Positions 6,869-15,171 are shown, counted from the stretch's first letter. The stretch: 36,295 nucleotides of DNA from HGM04593 sp045654885 (GCA_045654885.1 JAZOOF010000055.1:1-36295); one strand, 5' to 3'. Made by a program: numbers and translations. The notes: a model not told the origin generated them from the sequence alone.

Positions 6869-8209
6869 TTATTCACTCAGTAGTGCCTTTTCGGCATTGC
6901 GGGCTTTTTGGAAGTCCATGGCATCGTATATGCCGTACATCAGTTTCTTTATCTCCTCGTTGCACAGGTTGCCAATGCTGCCTTCGTGGGTGTGATGCAC
7001 GTTTTTGTCGGGGGTGAATGTGCCGGCCTCTATGTCAAGGCCAACCTTTTTGTAGGCATCGCGGAACGGCATCCCCTCGGTGGCAAGACGGTTCACCTCC
7101 TCTACGCTGAACATGGCGTCGTAGCGGCTGTCGTTGAGGATTTCCTTGTTCACCTCAATGCGCTCAATTATATATGTTGCCATTGCAAGGCACTCCTTGA
7201 TGTCGGCAAATGCGGGCAGGAACAGCTCCTTGATGATTTGCAGGTCGCGGAAGTAGCCGCTTGGCAGGTTGTTCATTATCATTGCAATGTCCATTGGCAA
7301 TGCCTGCAGGCGGTTGCACTTTGCGCGCATAATCTCAAACACGTCGGGGTTCTTCTTGTGCGGCATTATGCTGCTGCCGGTTGTGCACTCGGCAGGTAGC
7401 TTCACGAACCCGAAGTTCTGCGAGTTGAACATGCAGGCGTCGAATGCCATCTTTGACAGCGTTCCGGCAACGCTTGCCAGGGCAAAGGCTACGTTTCTCT
7501 CGCTCTTGCCGCGCCCCATCTGGGCATAGACAACGTTGTAGTTCATTGAGTCGAAGCCGAGCAGTTCGGTTGTCATTGTGCGGTTGAGGGGGAAGGATGA
7601 ACCGTAGCCGGCAGCCGAGCCAAGCGGGTTGCGGTTGCACATGCGGTATGCAGCCTGCAGAAAGAGCATGTCGTCGGCAAGGCTCTCGGCATATGCGCCG
7701 AACCACAGGCCGAATGACGATGGCATGGCCACCTGCAGGTGGGTGTAGCCCGGCATGAGCACATCCTTATGCTTCTCGCTCTGCTGTTGCAGTGCATTGA
7801 AAAGTGCAATGACGACCTCGCAAATATCCTGCAGCTCGTGGCGTGTGAAGAGCTTCAGGTCTACAAGAACCTGGTCGTTGCGCGAACGGCCGCTGTGGAT
7901 TTTCTTTCCGGTGTCTCCAAGCGCGCGTGTGAGTATCAGCTCCACCTGTGAGTGTACATCCTCTACGCCATCCTCGATGACAAACCCGCCCTCTTGGATT
8001 GTGCTGTAGATGTTGCGCAGTTCGCTGTGCAGGCTCTGCATCTCCTCCATTGACAGCATGCCAATGCTCTGCAGCATTGCGCTGTGTGCAATAGAACCGA
8101 TGACATCGTATGGTGCCAGCATGTGGTCGAGCTCTCTGTCGCGTCCTACAGTGAAACGCTCAATCTCGGGGTTCACGTCAATGTTCTTTTCCCAAAGTTT
8201 CTTTGCCAT
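6869..8209 (-). CDS. argH: Argininosuccinate lyase
   Basis: Predicted 446 residues, the usual length. It cleaves argininosuccinate to arginine and fumarate, the last step of arginine biosynthesis, in the cytoplasm. The fumarase/aspartase superfamily signature GSSIMPHKKNPD is at 278-289. The substrate-binding SGRSRNDQ is at 106-113, and GYTHLQ, carrying the catalytic-site Thr/His, is at 153-158. The start MAKKLWEKN at 8209 fits the family; the longer reading frame adds 32 residues without family support. It is downstream of pyrE and an SRPBCC gene on the same strand, after a 92-nt gap containing a hairpin. No other arginine genes are nearby. Confidence 0.97.
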   Translation of the reverse strand: MAKKLWEKNIDVNPEIERFTVGRDRELDHMLAPYDVIGSIAHSAMLQSIGMLSMEEMQSLHSELRNIYSTIQEGGFVIEDGVEDVHSQVELILTRALGDTGKKIHSGRSRNDQVLVDLKLFTRHELQDICEVVIALFNALQQQSEKHKDVLMPGYTHLQVAMPSSFGLWFGAYAESLADDMLFLQAAYRMCNRNPLGSAAGYGSSFPLNRTMTTELLGFDSMNYNVVYAQMGRGKSERNVAFALASVAGTLSKMAFDACMFNSQNFGFVKLPAECTTGSSIMPHKKNPDVFEIMRAKCNRLQALPMDIAMIMNNLPSGYFRDLQIIKELFLPAFADIKECLAMATYIIERIEVNKEILNDSRYDAMFSVEEVNRLATEGMPFRDAYKKVGLDIEAGTFTPDKNVHHTHEGSIGNLCNEEIKKLMYGIYDAMDFQKARNAEKALLSE

Positions 8210-8232
8210 AGTTGTTATATAGTTGCAATAAT

Positions 8233-8273
8233 GGTGTTCCCGTGATATGCCTTCGGCACACACAGGGAACACC
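8233..8273 (-). terminator. Long hairpin between the SRPBCC gene and argH
   Basis: GGTGTTCCC (8233-8241) and GGGAACACC (8265-8273) form perfect 9-bp arms. The interior can pair further and closes with GCC-TTC-GGC. No clear T run follows on the minus strand, so it may attenuate or stabilise the transcript rather than end it. Confidence 0.5.
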
Positions 8274-8301
8274 TTTGTTTCTAATGCCTGTCTGCCGCTT
8301 G

Positions 8302-8712
8302 TCAATATGCGATGAGCGACAGAGCCTCGGCTATCTTCTCAACTCCCTCTTTCAGTGGCTTGTCAATCATTGAGCGCAGCATGAAGTTTACTTCGGCCTT
8401 TATCACTACGCGCATTTTGGCAGCCTCCTCGCCGTCGGGTATAATCTGTATCCACATGTTAACGGGGATTGGTGAGCCTACAGCCTCCAGCTTTATGCAC
8501 TTGGGCTCCTCGCGTTCAACCACCCTGATGGTTACGTTGCCCATTGGGGGAACGCTGACGGTAGCCTCGTCGCGGCTGTAGGTCAAATCCTTTATCTTGT
8601 CCTGTGGCAGCTTGTCCTTCAAACCCTCAAGGTTATTCAGGTCCTCGAGCTTGGCATATACCCTTGACTGTGGATAGGGGATAAGTTTTACACTACTTTC
8701 GTATTGGCTCAT
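8302..8712 (-). CDS. SRPBCC-fold small protein
   Basis: Predicted 136 residues, cytoplasmic, with no signal peptide. The pattern (N-terminal strand and two short helices, a curved sheet with repeated basic/acidic strands, and a long C-terminal helix PLKEGVEKIAEALSLI) is that of the SRPBCC / START-like superfamily, which binds hydrophobic ligands. It starts 6 nt after the pyrE stop, so the two are almost certainly one transcript. From memory, this pairing with pyrE is seen in other Bacteroidales. The ligand is unknown. Confidence 0.8.
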   Translation of the reverse strand: MSQYESSVKLIPYPQSRVYAKLEDLNNLEGLKDKLPQDKIKDLTYSRDEATVSVPPMGNVTIRVVEREEPKCIKLEAVGSPIPVNMWIQIIPDGEEAAKMRVVIKAEVNFMLRSMIDKPLKEGVEKIAEALSLIAY

Positions 8713-8718
8713 AGTGTA

Positions 8719-9363
8719 TTACTTCAAGTCGTTTCTCCACTCCGATGGGTTTGCACGCCACTCCTGGAGAGTTGGCATTACCTCCTCGGTGATGTAGCCG
8801 GTCTCCTTGGCTGCCTCAAGCACAGCCTCGTAGTCGGTGAGTGTGATGAGCTTTACGCCTGCATTCTCAAAAGCCTCGGTAGCAACGCTGAAACCGTATG
8901 TGAAAGATGCTACCATACCGATAACCTCAACACCTGCAGCACGCAAAGCGTCAACTGCGCGCAAACTGCTCAAGCCTGTTGAAACAAGGTCCTCGACTAC
9001 AACAACCTTTGCACCGGGGAACACGTCACCCTCAATCTGGTTGCCCATACCGTGATCCTTGGCCTTTGGACGAACATATGCGAATGGCTTTGCAAGCTCC
9101 TCGGCTACAAGTGCGCCCTGTGCAATGGCACCTGTTGCAACACCGGCAACGATGTCGGCCTCGCGCGACTCCTGGAGAATGAGGTTTGCATGTCCCAACT
9201 TAACGCGTGTGCGCAACGCAGGGCACGACAATGTCTTGCGGTTGTCGCAGTAGAAAGGTGATTTCCAACCAGATGCCCAAGTGAATGGCTGCTCGGGCTG
9301 CAACTTTACAGCCTTGATTTTCAACAGTTCGGCTGCCAATGAAAGCTTTGATTTGTTTGACAT
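8719..9363 (-). CDS. pyrE: Orotate phosphoribosyltransferase
   Basis: Predicted 214 residues. It transfers phosphoribose from PRPP to orotate to give orotidine monophosphate, in pyrimidine biosynthesis. The PRPP-binding motif VVVVEDLVSTGLSS is at about 120-133. The N-terminal part carries the FTWASGWKSPFYCDNR region found in this family, and the KAKDHGMGNQIEG flexible loop is near 100-112. The start ATG is at 9361-9363. It heads a minus-strand unit with the SRPBCC gene and perhaps argH. A dispersed palindromic repeat at 9408-9474 lies just upstream and probably overlaps its promoter region. Confidence 0.97.
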   Translation of the reverse strand: MSNKSKLSLAAELLKIKAVKLQPEQPFTWASGWKSPFYCDNRKTLSCPALRTRVKLGHANLILQESREADIVAGVATGAIAQGALVAEELAKPFAYVRPKAKDHGMGNQIEGDVFPGAKVVVVEDLVSTGLSSLRAVDALRAAGVEVIGMVASFTYGFSVATEAFENAGVKLITLTDYEAVLEAAKETGYITEEVMPTLQEWRANPSEWRNDLK

Positions 9364-9407
9364 ATTCTTTATATTTTTAAAGTTGTTATCTCTTAGGATG
9401 CGCTAAT

Positions 9408-9474
9408 ATACGAATAAACGAGCGAGAAATAACAAGTTTACTTGATTATTTTTCAAAGTGACGACACGAAAGTA
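9408..9474 (-). repeat. Dispersed palindromic repeat, copy 1 (upstream of pyrE)
   Basis: From ATACGAATAA at 9408 to CGAAAGTA at 9474 this segment matches 30648-30710. Over 9408-9460 the two copies differ at about 9 of 53 positions. Its core is a dyad, CAAGT-TT-ACTTG (9433-9444), inside a longer imperfect palindrome with one bulge. It lies about 45 nt upstream of the pyrE start. On the minus strand its far end gives ATTCGTATATTAG, close to the -7 promoter consensus, so it may carry promoter function. Confidence 0.75.
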
Positions 9475-9539
9475 GTGTCGTTTGCGACGACGGGAGGTTT
9501 ATCTCCCCAAAGGAGTGCGGTTTACCGCCCCAAAGAAGT
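9461..9539. repeat. Series of small hairpins with conserved loops and spacers
   Basis: Consecutive hairpins are ACGACAC/GTGTCGT (9461-9481), GTCG-TTTG-CGAC (9477-9488), GGGAG-GTTTAT-CTCCC (9492-9507) and GCGG-TTTA-CCGC (9517-9528). They are separated by the recurring spacer CGAAAGTAGT, CCAAAGGAGT and CCAAAGAAGT (ending at 9476, 9516 and 9539). Arms differ but stay complementary, while loops and spacers are kept. It lies between the SUI1-like gene and pyrE. Confidence 0.65.
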
Positions 9540-9592
9540 ATATCTGCCGCAGGCGAATTCCGAATAAACTCCTTTACGGCATTTATTTATTC

Positions 9593-9931
9593 CTATTTTG
9601 TTTGTGTGTAACCCTCTTTTTTGAGCAGTTCTATGATTTTCTCCTTGAAATCGCCTTGTACAAGTATTTCACCGTCCTTGGTGCTGCCGCCCACGCCGCA
9701 TTTTGTCTTTAGCAGACGGCCCAGCTCTTTCATGTCCTCCTCGGTGCCTATGAAATTCTTGACTATTGTAACAGTCTTTCCGCCACGGTGGTTCTTTTCA
9801 ATGCTCACCCTCAGTTTCTGCTGTTGCTTGGGGAGTGTCTCATTTTCCTCCTTTTCATCGGTAGAATATACGAAATCGGGGTTTGTGGAATAGACTATGT
9901 TCAGGCGTTCTTTCCAATCGTTGTTTTTCAT
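9593..9931 (-). CDS. SUI1/YciH-family translation initiation factor
   Basis: Predicted 112 residues. The C-terminal two thirds match the SUI1/eIF1 fold, with HRGGKTVTIVKNF (about 49-61) and the diagnostic KCGVGGSTKDGEILVQGDF (about 80-98). Bacterial YciH proteins of this kind resemble eIF1 and influence start-codon fidelity. The N-terminal 45 residues are charged and probably disordered. The start ATG is at 9929-9931; an upstream TTG would add only 7 residues. It diverges from rex, and the 123-nt space between them carries both promoters and an inverted repeat. Confidence 0.9.
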   Translation of the reverse strand: MKNNDWKERLNIVYSTNPDFVYSTDEKEENETLPKQQQKLRVSIEKNHRGGKTVTIVKNFIGTEEDMKELGRLLKTKCGVGGSTKDGEILVQGDFKEKIIELLKKEGYTQTK

Positions 9932-9967
9932 TGTATGCTGTTGTTTTTGCAAAATTATCAGTCGCTA

Positions 9968-9997
9968 AGGTACAATATTTTTGCGACAAATTTCAAA
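9968..9997 (-). promoter_or_regulatory. Probable promoter of the SUI1-like gene
   Basis: On the minus strand TTTG (complement of 9994-9997) is followed 18 nt later by TACCTTAG (complement of 9968-9975), one mismatch from TAnnTTTG. It points at the gene starting at 9931 and overlaps the rex promoter region. Confidence 0.5.
9976..9983 (+). promoter_or_regulatory. Minus-7 box of rex
   Basis: TATTTTTG matches TAnnTTTG exactly, 72 nt upstream of the rex ATG. No TTTG is at the usual 19-21 nt upstream; the nearest is 26 nt away (9946-9949). The box overlaps the left arm of the inverted repeat at 9979-10008. Confidence 0.55.
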
Positions 9998-10008
9998 TCT
10001 TCGCAAAA
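9979..10008. promoter_or_regulatory. Inverted repeat in the SUI1/rex divergent promoter region
   Basis: TTTTGCGA (9979-9986) and TCGCAAAA (10001-10008) are perfect 8-bp arms whose centres are 22 bp apart, about two helical turns. The repeat overlaps the rex -7 box and the spacer of the divergent promoter. That suits an operator for a dimeric regulator, perhaps Rex itself. The spaced arms do not match the contiguous Rex operators I know, so the identity of the regulator is open. Confidence 0.45.
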
Positions 10009-10054
10009 TAACATTAAATTTGTTCCGTTATTAAATGAAAACACGCGCGATATA

Positions 10055-10711
10055 ATGGCTCAACTTGCAAAAATAGAAAAAGTACCCGAACCCACACTCA
10101 GGCGCCTGCCATGGTACCTGTCGGTGTGCCGCCTGCTCAAGCAACGCGGCGAGCAGTATGTATCTTCGACCCGTCTGTCAAAGGAGACAAGCATTGTGGC
10201 TTCGCAGATTGCGAAGGACCTCTCATGTGTGAACATCGTTGGGCGCACCCGTGTGGGATATGACATTGATAACCTTCTTGAGGTGCTCGAAGATTTTCTG
10301 GGCTTTACCCGCATGCACAAGGCTTTTCTCTTTGGTGCCGGCAAACTGGGCAGCGCATTGCTCAACGATACCGGTCTCAAACAGTTCGGCCTTGAGGTGG
10401 TGGCCGCGTTCGATGCCAGTCCAAAGGTTGTGGGTCATAGCGTGGCGGGTATACCGGTATATCACATAAATGAGCTTGAGGCAAAGATGAAGAAGCACAA
10501 TGTGCAGATTGGTGTGCTCACCGTCCCCATTGACTGCGCCCAGGAGGTTGCCGACAAAATGATTGTATGGGGTATAAGGGCCATATGGAACTTTACCCCG
10601 CTGCGCATACGTGTCCCCGAGAATATTGTGGTGCAGAACACATCACTCTATGCCCATCTGTCGCTGATGTTCAACCGTCTTGAGGGGCTTAGTGTAACAG
10701 AAGAAATTTGA
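10055..10711 (+). CDS. rex: Redox-sensing transcriptional repressor Rex
   Basis: Predicted 218 residues, close to the usual length. The N-terminal winged helix (about 10-75) includes RGEQYVSSTRLSKETSIVASQIAKDL in its recognition region. A Rossmann NAD(H)-binding domain follows, with FGAGKLGSAL at 93-102 (GxGxxG), and the C-terminal helix mediates dimer exchange. Rex proteins release DNA when the NADH/NAD ratio rises and so control fermentative and respiratory genes. The start is the ATG at 10055, because the longer frame runs into the divergent promoter region. The FAH-family gene follows after 6 nt, so the two are likely co-transcribed. Confidence 0.96.
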   Translation: MAQLAKIEKVPEPTLRRLPWYLSVCRLLKQRGEQYVSSTRLSKETSIVASQIAKDLSCVNIVGRTRVGYDIDNLLEVLEDFLGFTRMHKAFLFGAGKLGSALLNDTGLKQFGLEVVAAFDASPKVVGHSVAGIPVYHINELEAKMKKHNVQIGVLTVPIDCAQEVADKMIVWGIRAIWNFTPLRIRVPENIVVQNTSLYAHLSLMFNRLEGLSVTEEI

Positions 10712-10717
10712 TTGAAG

Positions 10718-11332
10718 ATGAAGATAATAGCTGTTGGAAAAAACTATAGAGACCATGCGATTGAGTTCGATGGAAGCAATGAAAAACCTGCTGTTCCATT
10801 GATTTTTATGAAACCCGATTCGGCCATCATAAAGAACGGCAAGCACTTCTATGTGCCCGATTTTCTTGGTCAGATAGACTATGAGGCCGAGATTGTGGTG
10901 CGCATAAACAAGTTGGGCAAGAGTATACCCGCACGTTTTGCCCACCGTTACTACGATGCCATAACGGTGGGCATTGACTTCACTGCGCGCGATTGGCAGC
11001 GCCGCCTGATAGCGGCCGGCGAGCCTTGGGACATGAGCAAGGGCTTCGACGGTTCGGCCGTGCTCGGTGATTTCCGTCCAATAGAGCGCTATGACATAAA
11101 CAATGTCGACTTCTCGTTGACAATAAATGACGAGGTCGTGCAGCAGGGAAACACCTCGCAGATGTTCTTTGCGGTGGATGAAATCATAGCCTATGTGAGC
11201 CGTTTCTGCACGTTGAAGACGGGCGACCTCATATTCACAGGTACTCCTGCCGGTGCAGGTCCTGCAACAATAGGTACGCACCTCAAAGGATATATAGGCG
11301 ATGAGAAGGTGCTTGATTTCCATGTAAGATAA
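10718..11332 (+). CDS. Fumarylacetoacetate hydrolase-family protein
   Basis: Predicted 204 residues, a single FAH domain. GQIDYEAEIVVRI (about 51-63) carries the paired glutamates that ligate the divalent metal, and DFTARDWQ (about 88-95) and the C-terminal GDLIFTGTPAGAGP are family hallmarks. Members hydrolyse or decarboxylate acylpyruvates and related beta-keto acids, including oxaloacetate tautomers. The substrate cannot be read from sequence. The start is the ATG at 10718 (MKIIAVGKNY); a TTG two codons earlier is less likely. It lies between rex and porU, with 8 nt to porU. Confidence 0.9.
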   Translation: MKIIAVGKNYRDHAIEFDGSNEKPAVPLIFMKPDSAIIKNGKHFYVPDFLGQIDYEAEIVVRINKLGKSIPARFAHRYYDAITVGIDFTARDWQRRLIAAGEPWDMSKGFDGSAVLGDFRPIERYDINNVDFSLTINDEVVQQGNTSQMFFAVDEIIAYVSRFCTLKTGDLIFTGTPAGAGPATIGTHLKGYIGDEKVLDFHVR

Positions 11333-11340
11333 AGATTAAT

Positions 11341-14300
11341 ATGAAGATAAGGCAACTGATACTCACTATATTGCTGCTGTTTGCAACGGGAGTCAAGGCG
11401 CAGTTCCATCCCGTCGATTGGGGCGCTGTGCGTGGCGACTCGTTGTTGCCTGTGTGTACGCATGTTCTGGATTTGCCGTCCGATTATGCTGCTTACAACT
11501 ACTCGGCCCGCATTGAATATCCCGAATTCCAAAGGATGAGCGATGCCGAGGTTGCCCGCTATTCCATTGAAAAGAAATTTGCCGCGTTGCCCGAGATGCC
11601 TGCCATTGAGTGCCATGTGGGTATTCAGGCCAAGCAGGCGCAACTCGATGTGGTGTTCCTGCCTGTTGTGATGCGCGACGGCAAGTACTATCGCATAAAC
11701 TCCTACAAATTAGTTGTCGACAAGCAACAGGTGCAGCGCCCGCAGCGTGTTGCAGCGGCATCTGCCGTAGGCCGTTATGCCGCATCTTCGCTGCTTTCAA
11801 CCGGCAAATGGGTGCGTATAGCGGTAGAGGAGAACGGCGTACACTGGATAACCGACGGCGAACTCCGTAAGATGGGCTTTGCGAATCCGTCAAAAGTGCG
11901 TCTGTATGGCTATGGCGGTCACATTCTGCCCGAAACAGATTTGGCATCCTTGCCCGATGACCTTGTCGAAGTGCCGCTATGGCGCGAAAACGGTTATATG
12001 CTTTTCTATGCCAACGGAACAATAAAATGGGAGTACAATAACGGCCGTTATGTACACTCGCAGAATGTATATTCAACCTATGGCTGCTATTTCCTTACCG
12101 AGGGCGATGATGCACCTATGGCATTCCCAAAGGTGACGCTACAGCCGACAACCGAGGATGTACATACCTCGTACAACGACTATGCGCTATACGAAAAAGA
12201 GAAGAAGAGCCCGTGCTCCTATGGCCGTGTCCTTGTGGACAACGATGCCTTTTCAAGCACGGCAAGCCGTGCAAAGACATATAGATTGGCCATTGATGGT
12301 GCCATGGATAGCCCGGCGGTCGTTGACCTCTCTTTTGCCACAGGTGGTGAAATAGCAAGCAGGGTGACAGTGCTCTATGCCGATGCGGCAAACTCTTTCG
12401 AGGTTGGCAGTCTTACTGTTGGCCGTGCCGTGTCGGGCGAGGTAGGCAAGATTGCTGAGGGTAAGTTTACAATCCCGGGCGGTGTCGCTGCCGGTTCTAA
12501 CTTTATCCTGGTGCACAGAACCGATGATAACTCGCTTGTGGGTTATCTCGATTATCTGCGCCTGAACTATCGCCGCTCGCTTGCCTTGCGTGGTGTAAAC
12601 ACCCTTTTCCGTGGTGATTTGCAGGATGGGGGCAATGCAAGGTTCGATATTGCGGGCTGCAATGCCGACACAAGGGTGTGGGATGTCTCATCGCCGTCTG
12701 CAATAAAGGAACTTGCCGGTGAACTCAAGGGGACAACCTATTCGGTGGTTGCCCCGGCCGATGTCAATTCAAATATTGTTGCGGTTAATGTAAAAGGCGC
12801 GTTCCCGTCGGTAAAGGTAATGGGTGAAGTGCCCAATCAGAATCTGCATGCCATTGCACAGGCCGATATGGTGATAATAGTTCCCTCAAACGGCGGTTTC
12901 CTGTCGGCAGCAGAGCGTCTTGCCGGTGCGCACCGCTCGATGGATAGCCTAACGGTTGAGGTTGTTACCGCGCAGCAGGTGTATAACGAGTTCTCGTCGG
13001 GGACACCCGATGTCACTGCTTATCGCCGTCTTATGAAGATGCTCTATGACCGTGCCGCATCCGGGGAGGATGCTCCAAAATATCTTCTTCTGTTTGGCGA
13101 CGGCTGGTACGACAACCGTCTGCTAACCTTCCCCGGCCGCAAGCAAGAGGATTATCTGCTCTGTTATGAGTCGCTCAATTCTGTCGATGCCATACAGTCC
13201 TATGTTCTTGAGGATTATATGGGGTATCTTGATGACAATGAGGGCAGCAATCATCTGCGTGACAAGGTCGACCTGGCTGTTGGCCGCATTCCCGCGCAGT
13301 CGGTGGAAGCTGCCGATGCGGTTGTAGACAAACTTATAGCATACATGCAGAACGAGTCGGCCGGTGATTGGCAGAATAGGATTCTCCTCCTGGCCGATGA
13401 TGGCGATGAGAGCATGCCAAACCAGCATATGAAGGATGCCGATGTAATAGCCTCGGTATTTGAGGAAGAGTACAAGTCGTACATCCTTGACCGCATATAT
13501 TGGGACGATTATACCATTGAGGTCTCGGCTACGGGAAAACGCTATCCCGCTGTTACACAGGATATCTACAGCCGCCTCTCAAAGGGTGCTCTCATTGTAA
13601 ACTATTCGGGTCACGGCAGCAGCAACCTTCTGTCGCACGAGATGGTGTGGAAGGCATCGGATATGGCTGCCGTGAAAACGCCACGCATGCCGCTGTGGGT
13701 GACAGCATCTTGCGATATCGGTCCTTTTGATATAGGTGACAACTCGGTGGCCGAGTCGGCAATCATGAATGCCGATGGTGCTGCTATAGGCCTTTTGACA
13801 ACAACACGCACTGTAATGCAGAGCTACAACTCGGTAATAAACAAGGAGTTCTCGAAACAGATTATGCAGCCGGTAACTACCGGTAAACTTATTGCCGTGG
13901 GCGATGCCATGCGCGTGGCAAAGTGCAACGTGATTGTTGCGGGAAGCGACAGGACTGTGAACAAACTGCAGTATGTTCTCCTTGGCGACCCTGCGTTGAG
14001 GCTCAAATATCCGGGATACCGTGTGGTGGTAGACAAGATGAACGGCGTCGATGCCGCGCAGAGTGCCGCGCAGGTGAGTGCGGGCTCGCTTTTGAATGTC
14101 GAAGGACATGTGGAAACAGCCGACGGTAAACCGGCCGAGGATTTCACAGGAGTGCTCTATTCCAACCTCTTTGACAGCGCTGTGGAGGTCAATACGAGTA
14201 ATAATACAGGCCTGGGCAGCTATTCATACACGGCATATAACAAGACCCTCTTCTCGGGCAGCGATTCCGTGCGCGGCGGTCGCTTTTCAATAGATATGCC

Positions 14301-15108
14301 CATTCCGCTCGACATCAGCTACAGTGGCGAGAACGGAATGCTTAACCTTTATGCCGTGGATACGGCCTACGTCTCATCGGCACAAGGTCATTTCGTCAAT
14401 TTTACAGTGGGTGGAACAGCCGAGAATCTCGCCAATGACAGCGTTGGCCCAGAGATAAAAGTGTATCTCAACTCGCCTTCTTTCGTCGATGGCGATGATG
14501 TGAATGCAACACCCATATTGTTGGTGGAACTTTACGATGAAAACGGCATAAATACAATGGGTACAGGTGTCGGCCATGACATAACTGCCATAGTGGACAA
14601 TGACCCTCGCCACACCTATAATCTAAACAGTGCATTTGTGCAGGAGGTGGGCGATTACAGGCGTGGAACGATAAGCATGCCGCTTGGCAGGCTCACTGCC
14701 GGTGAGCACACCCTTACCCTGCGCGCATGGGATTTGTACAACAACTCGTCGTTTGCAACGATTGCCTTCAATGTCGACCCGTCGCTTGCACCCGGTTTTG
14801 TGGAACTGAAGGTTAATCCAGCTCCCGTCGTTGCAGGTGCGCCGGCAACCTTTACCTTGGTGCATGACCGTCCTCATTGCGAAATAGATGTCCGCATAGA
14901 TATATTCAACGTTCAGGGGCAGCTCTGCTGGAGCAATGACGAGCGCGTGGTGTGCGATGGCAATACCTACAACTGCAGCTGGAACGGAACGGCGCAGGGC
15001 GGCCAACCGTTGTCTACGGGTGTCTACATCGTGAGGGCATACATAACCGAAGCCGGTGTCACATCCACGGTGAAGACAGGCAAATTTGTGGTGATAAACA
15101 ATAAATAA
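11341..15108 (+). CDS. porU: Type IX secretion system sortase PorU
   Basis: Predicted 1255 residues. The signal peptide is about 1-20 (cut after VKAQ). A long N-terminal beta-rich region precedes a gingipain-like C25 cysteine peptidase domain (about 515-900). Catalytic His758 lies in NYSGHGSSN and Cys791 in VTASCDIG; GDGWYDN and VGRIPAQ upstream are typical of the family. Beta domains follow, ending in a T9SS-like C-terminal domain (about 1165-1255) with IFNVQGQ and STGVYIVR. PorU sits on the outer face of the outer membrane, removes C-terminal signals of T9SS cargo and links the cargo to A-LPS. porV follows, as in Porphyromonas gingivalis, which supports the assignment. No frameshift is seen. 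Confidence 0.95.
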   Translation: MKIRQLILTILLLFATGVKAQFHPVDWGAVRGDSLLPVCTHVLDLPSDYAAYNYSARIEYPEFQRMSDAEVARYSIEKKFAALPEMPAIECHVGIQAKQAQLDVVFLPVVMRDGKYYRINSYKLVVDKQQVQRPQRVAAASAVGRYAASSLLSTGKWVRIAVEENGVHWITDGELRKMGFANPSKVRLYGYGGHILPETDLASLPDDLVEVPLWRENGYMLFYANGTIKWEYNNGRYVHSQNVYSTYGCYFLTEGDDAPMAFPKVTLQPTTEDVHTSYNDYALYEKEKKSPCSYGRVLVDNDAFSSTASRAKTYRLAIDGAMDSPAVVDLSFATGGEIASRVTVLYADAANSFEVGSLTVGRAVSGEVGKIAEGKFTIPGGVAAGSNFILVHRTDDNSLVGYLDYLRLNYRRSLALRGVNTLFRGDLQDGGNARFDIAGCNADTRVWDVSSPSAIKELAGELKGTTYSVVAPADVNSNIVAVNVKGAFPSVKVMGEVPNQNLHAIAQADMVIIVPSNGGFLSAAERLAGAHRSMDSLTVEVVTAQQVYNEFSSGTPDVTAYRRLMKMLYDRAASGEDAPKYLLLFGDGWYDNRLLTFPGRKQEDYLLCYESLNSVDAIQSYVLEDYMGYLDDNEGSNHLRDKVDLAVGRIPAQSVEAADAVVDKLIAYMQNESAGDWQNRILLLADDGDESMPNQHMKDADVIASVFEEEYKSYILDRIYWDDYTIEVSATGKRYPAVTQDIYSRLSKGALIVNYSGHGSSNLLSHEMVWKASDMAAVKTPRMPLWVTASCDIGPFDIGDNSVAESAIMNADGAAIGLLTTTRTVMQSYNSVINKEFSKQIMQPVTTGKLIAVGDAMRVAKCNVIVAGSDRTVNKLQYVLLGDPALRLKYPGYRVVVDKMNGVDAAQSAAQVSAGSLLNVEGHVETADGKPAEDFTGVLYSNLFDSAVEVNTSNNTGLGSYSYTAYNKTLFSGSDSVRGGRFSIDMPIPLDISYSGENGMLNLYAVDTAYVSSAQGHFVNFTVGGTAENLANDSVGPEIKVYLNSPSFVDGDDVNATPILLVELYDENGINTMGTGVGHDITAIVDNDPRHTYNLNSAFVQEVGDYRRGTISMPLGRLTAGEHTLTLRAWDLYNNSSFATIAFNVDPSLAPGFVELKVNPAPVVAGAPATFTLVHDRPHCEIDVRIDIFNVQGQLCWSNDERVVCDGNTYNCSWNGTAQGGQPLSTGVYIVRAYITEAGVTSTVKTGKFVVINNK

Positions 15109-15131
15109 ACAAAAATATAGTTATATAATGT

Positions 15132-15155
15132 GCCGCCATGCTCTACGGTGGCGGC
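15132..15155 (+). terminator. GC-rich hairpin between porU and porV
   Basis: GCCGCCA (15132-15138) and TGGCGGC (15149-15155) form a 7-bp GC-rich stem with a 10-nt loop in the 63-nt gap. No T run follows, so an attenuator, processing or stability element fits better than a full terminator. Confidence 0.45.
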
Positions 15156-15171
15156 GGAAAGTAAAAAGGAT

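Noticed and set aside
8010..8222. Plus-strand reading frames opposite argH, pyrE, porU and other genes
   Set aside because: They are antisense shadows of well-supported genes with no domain content of their own.
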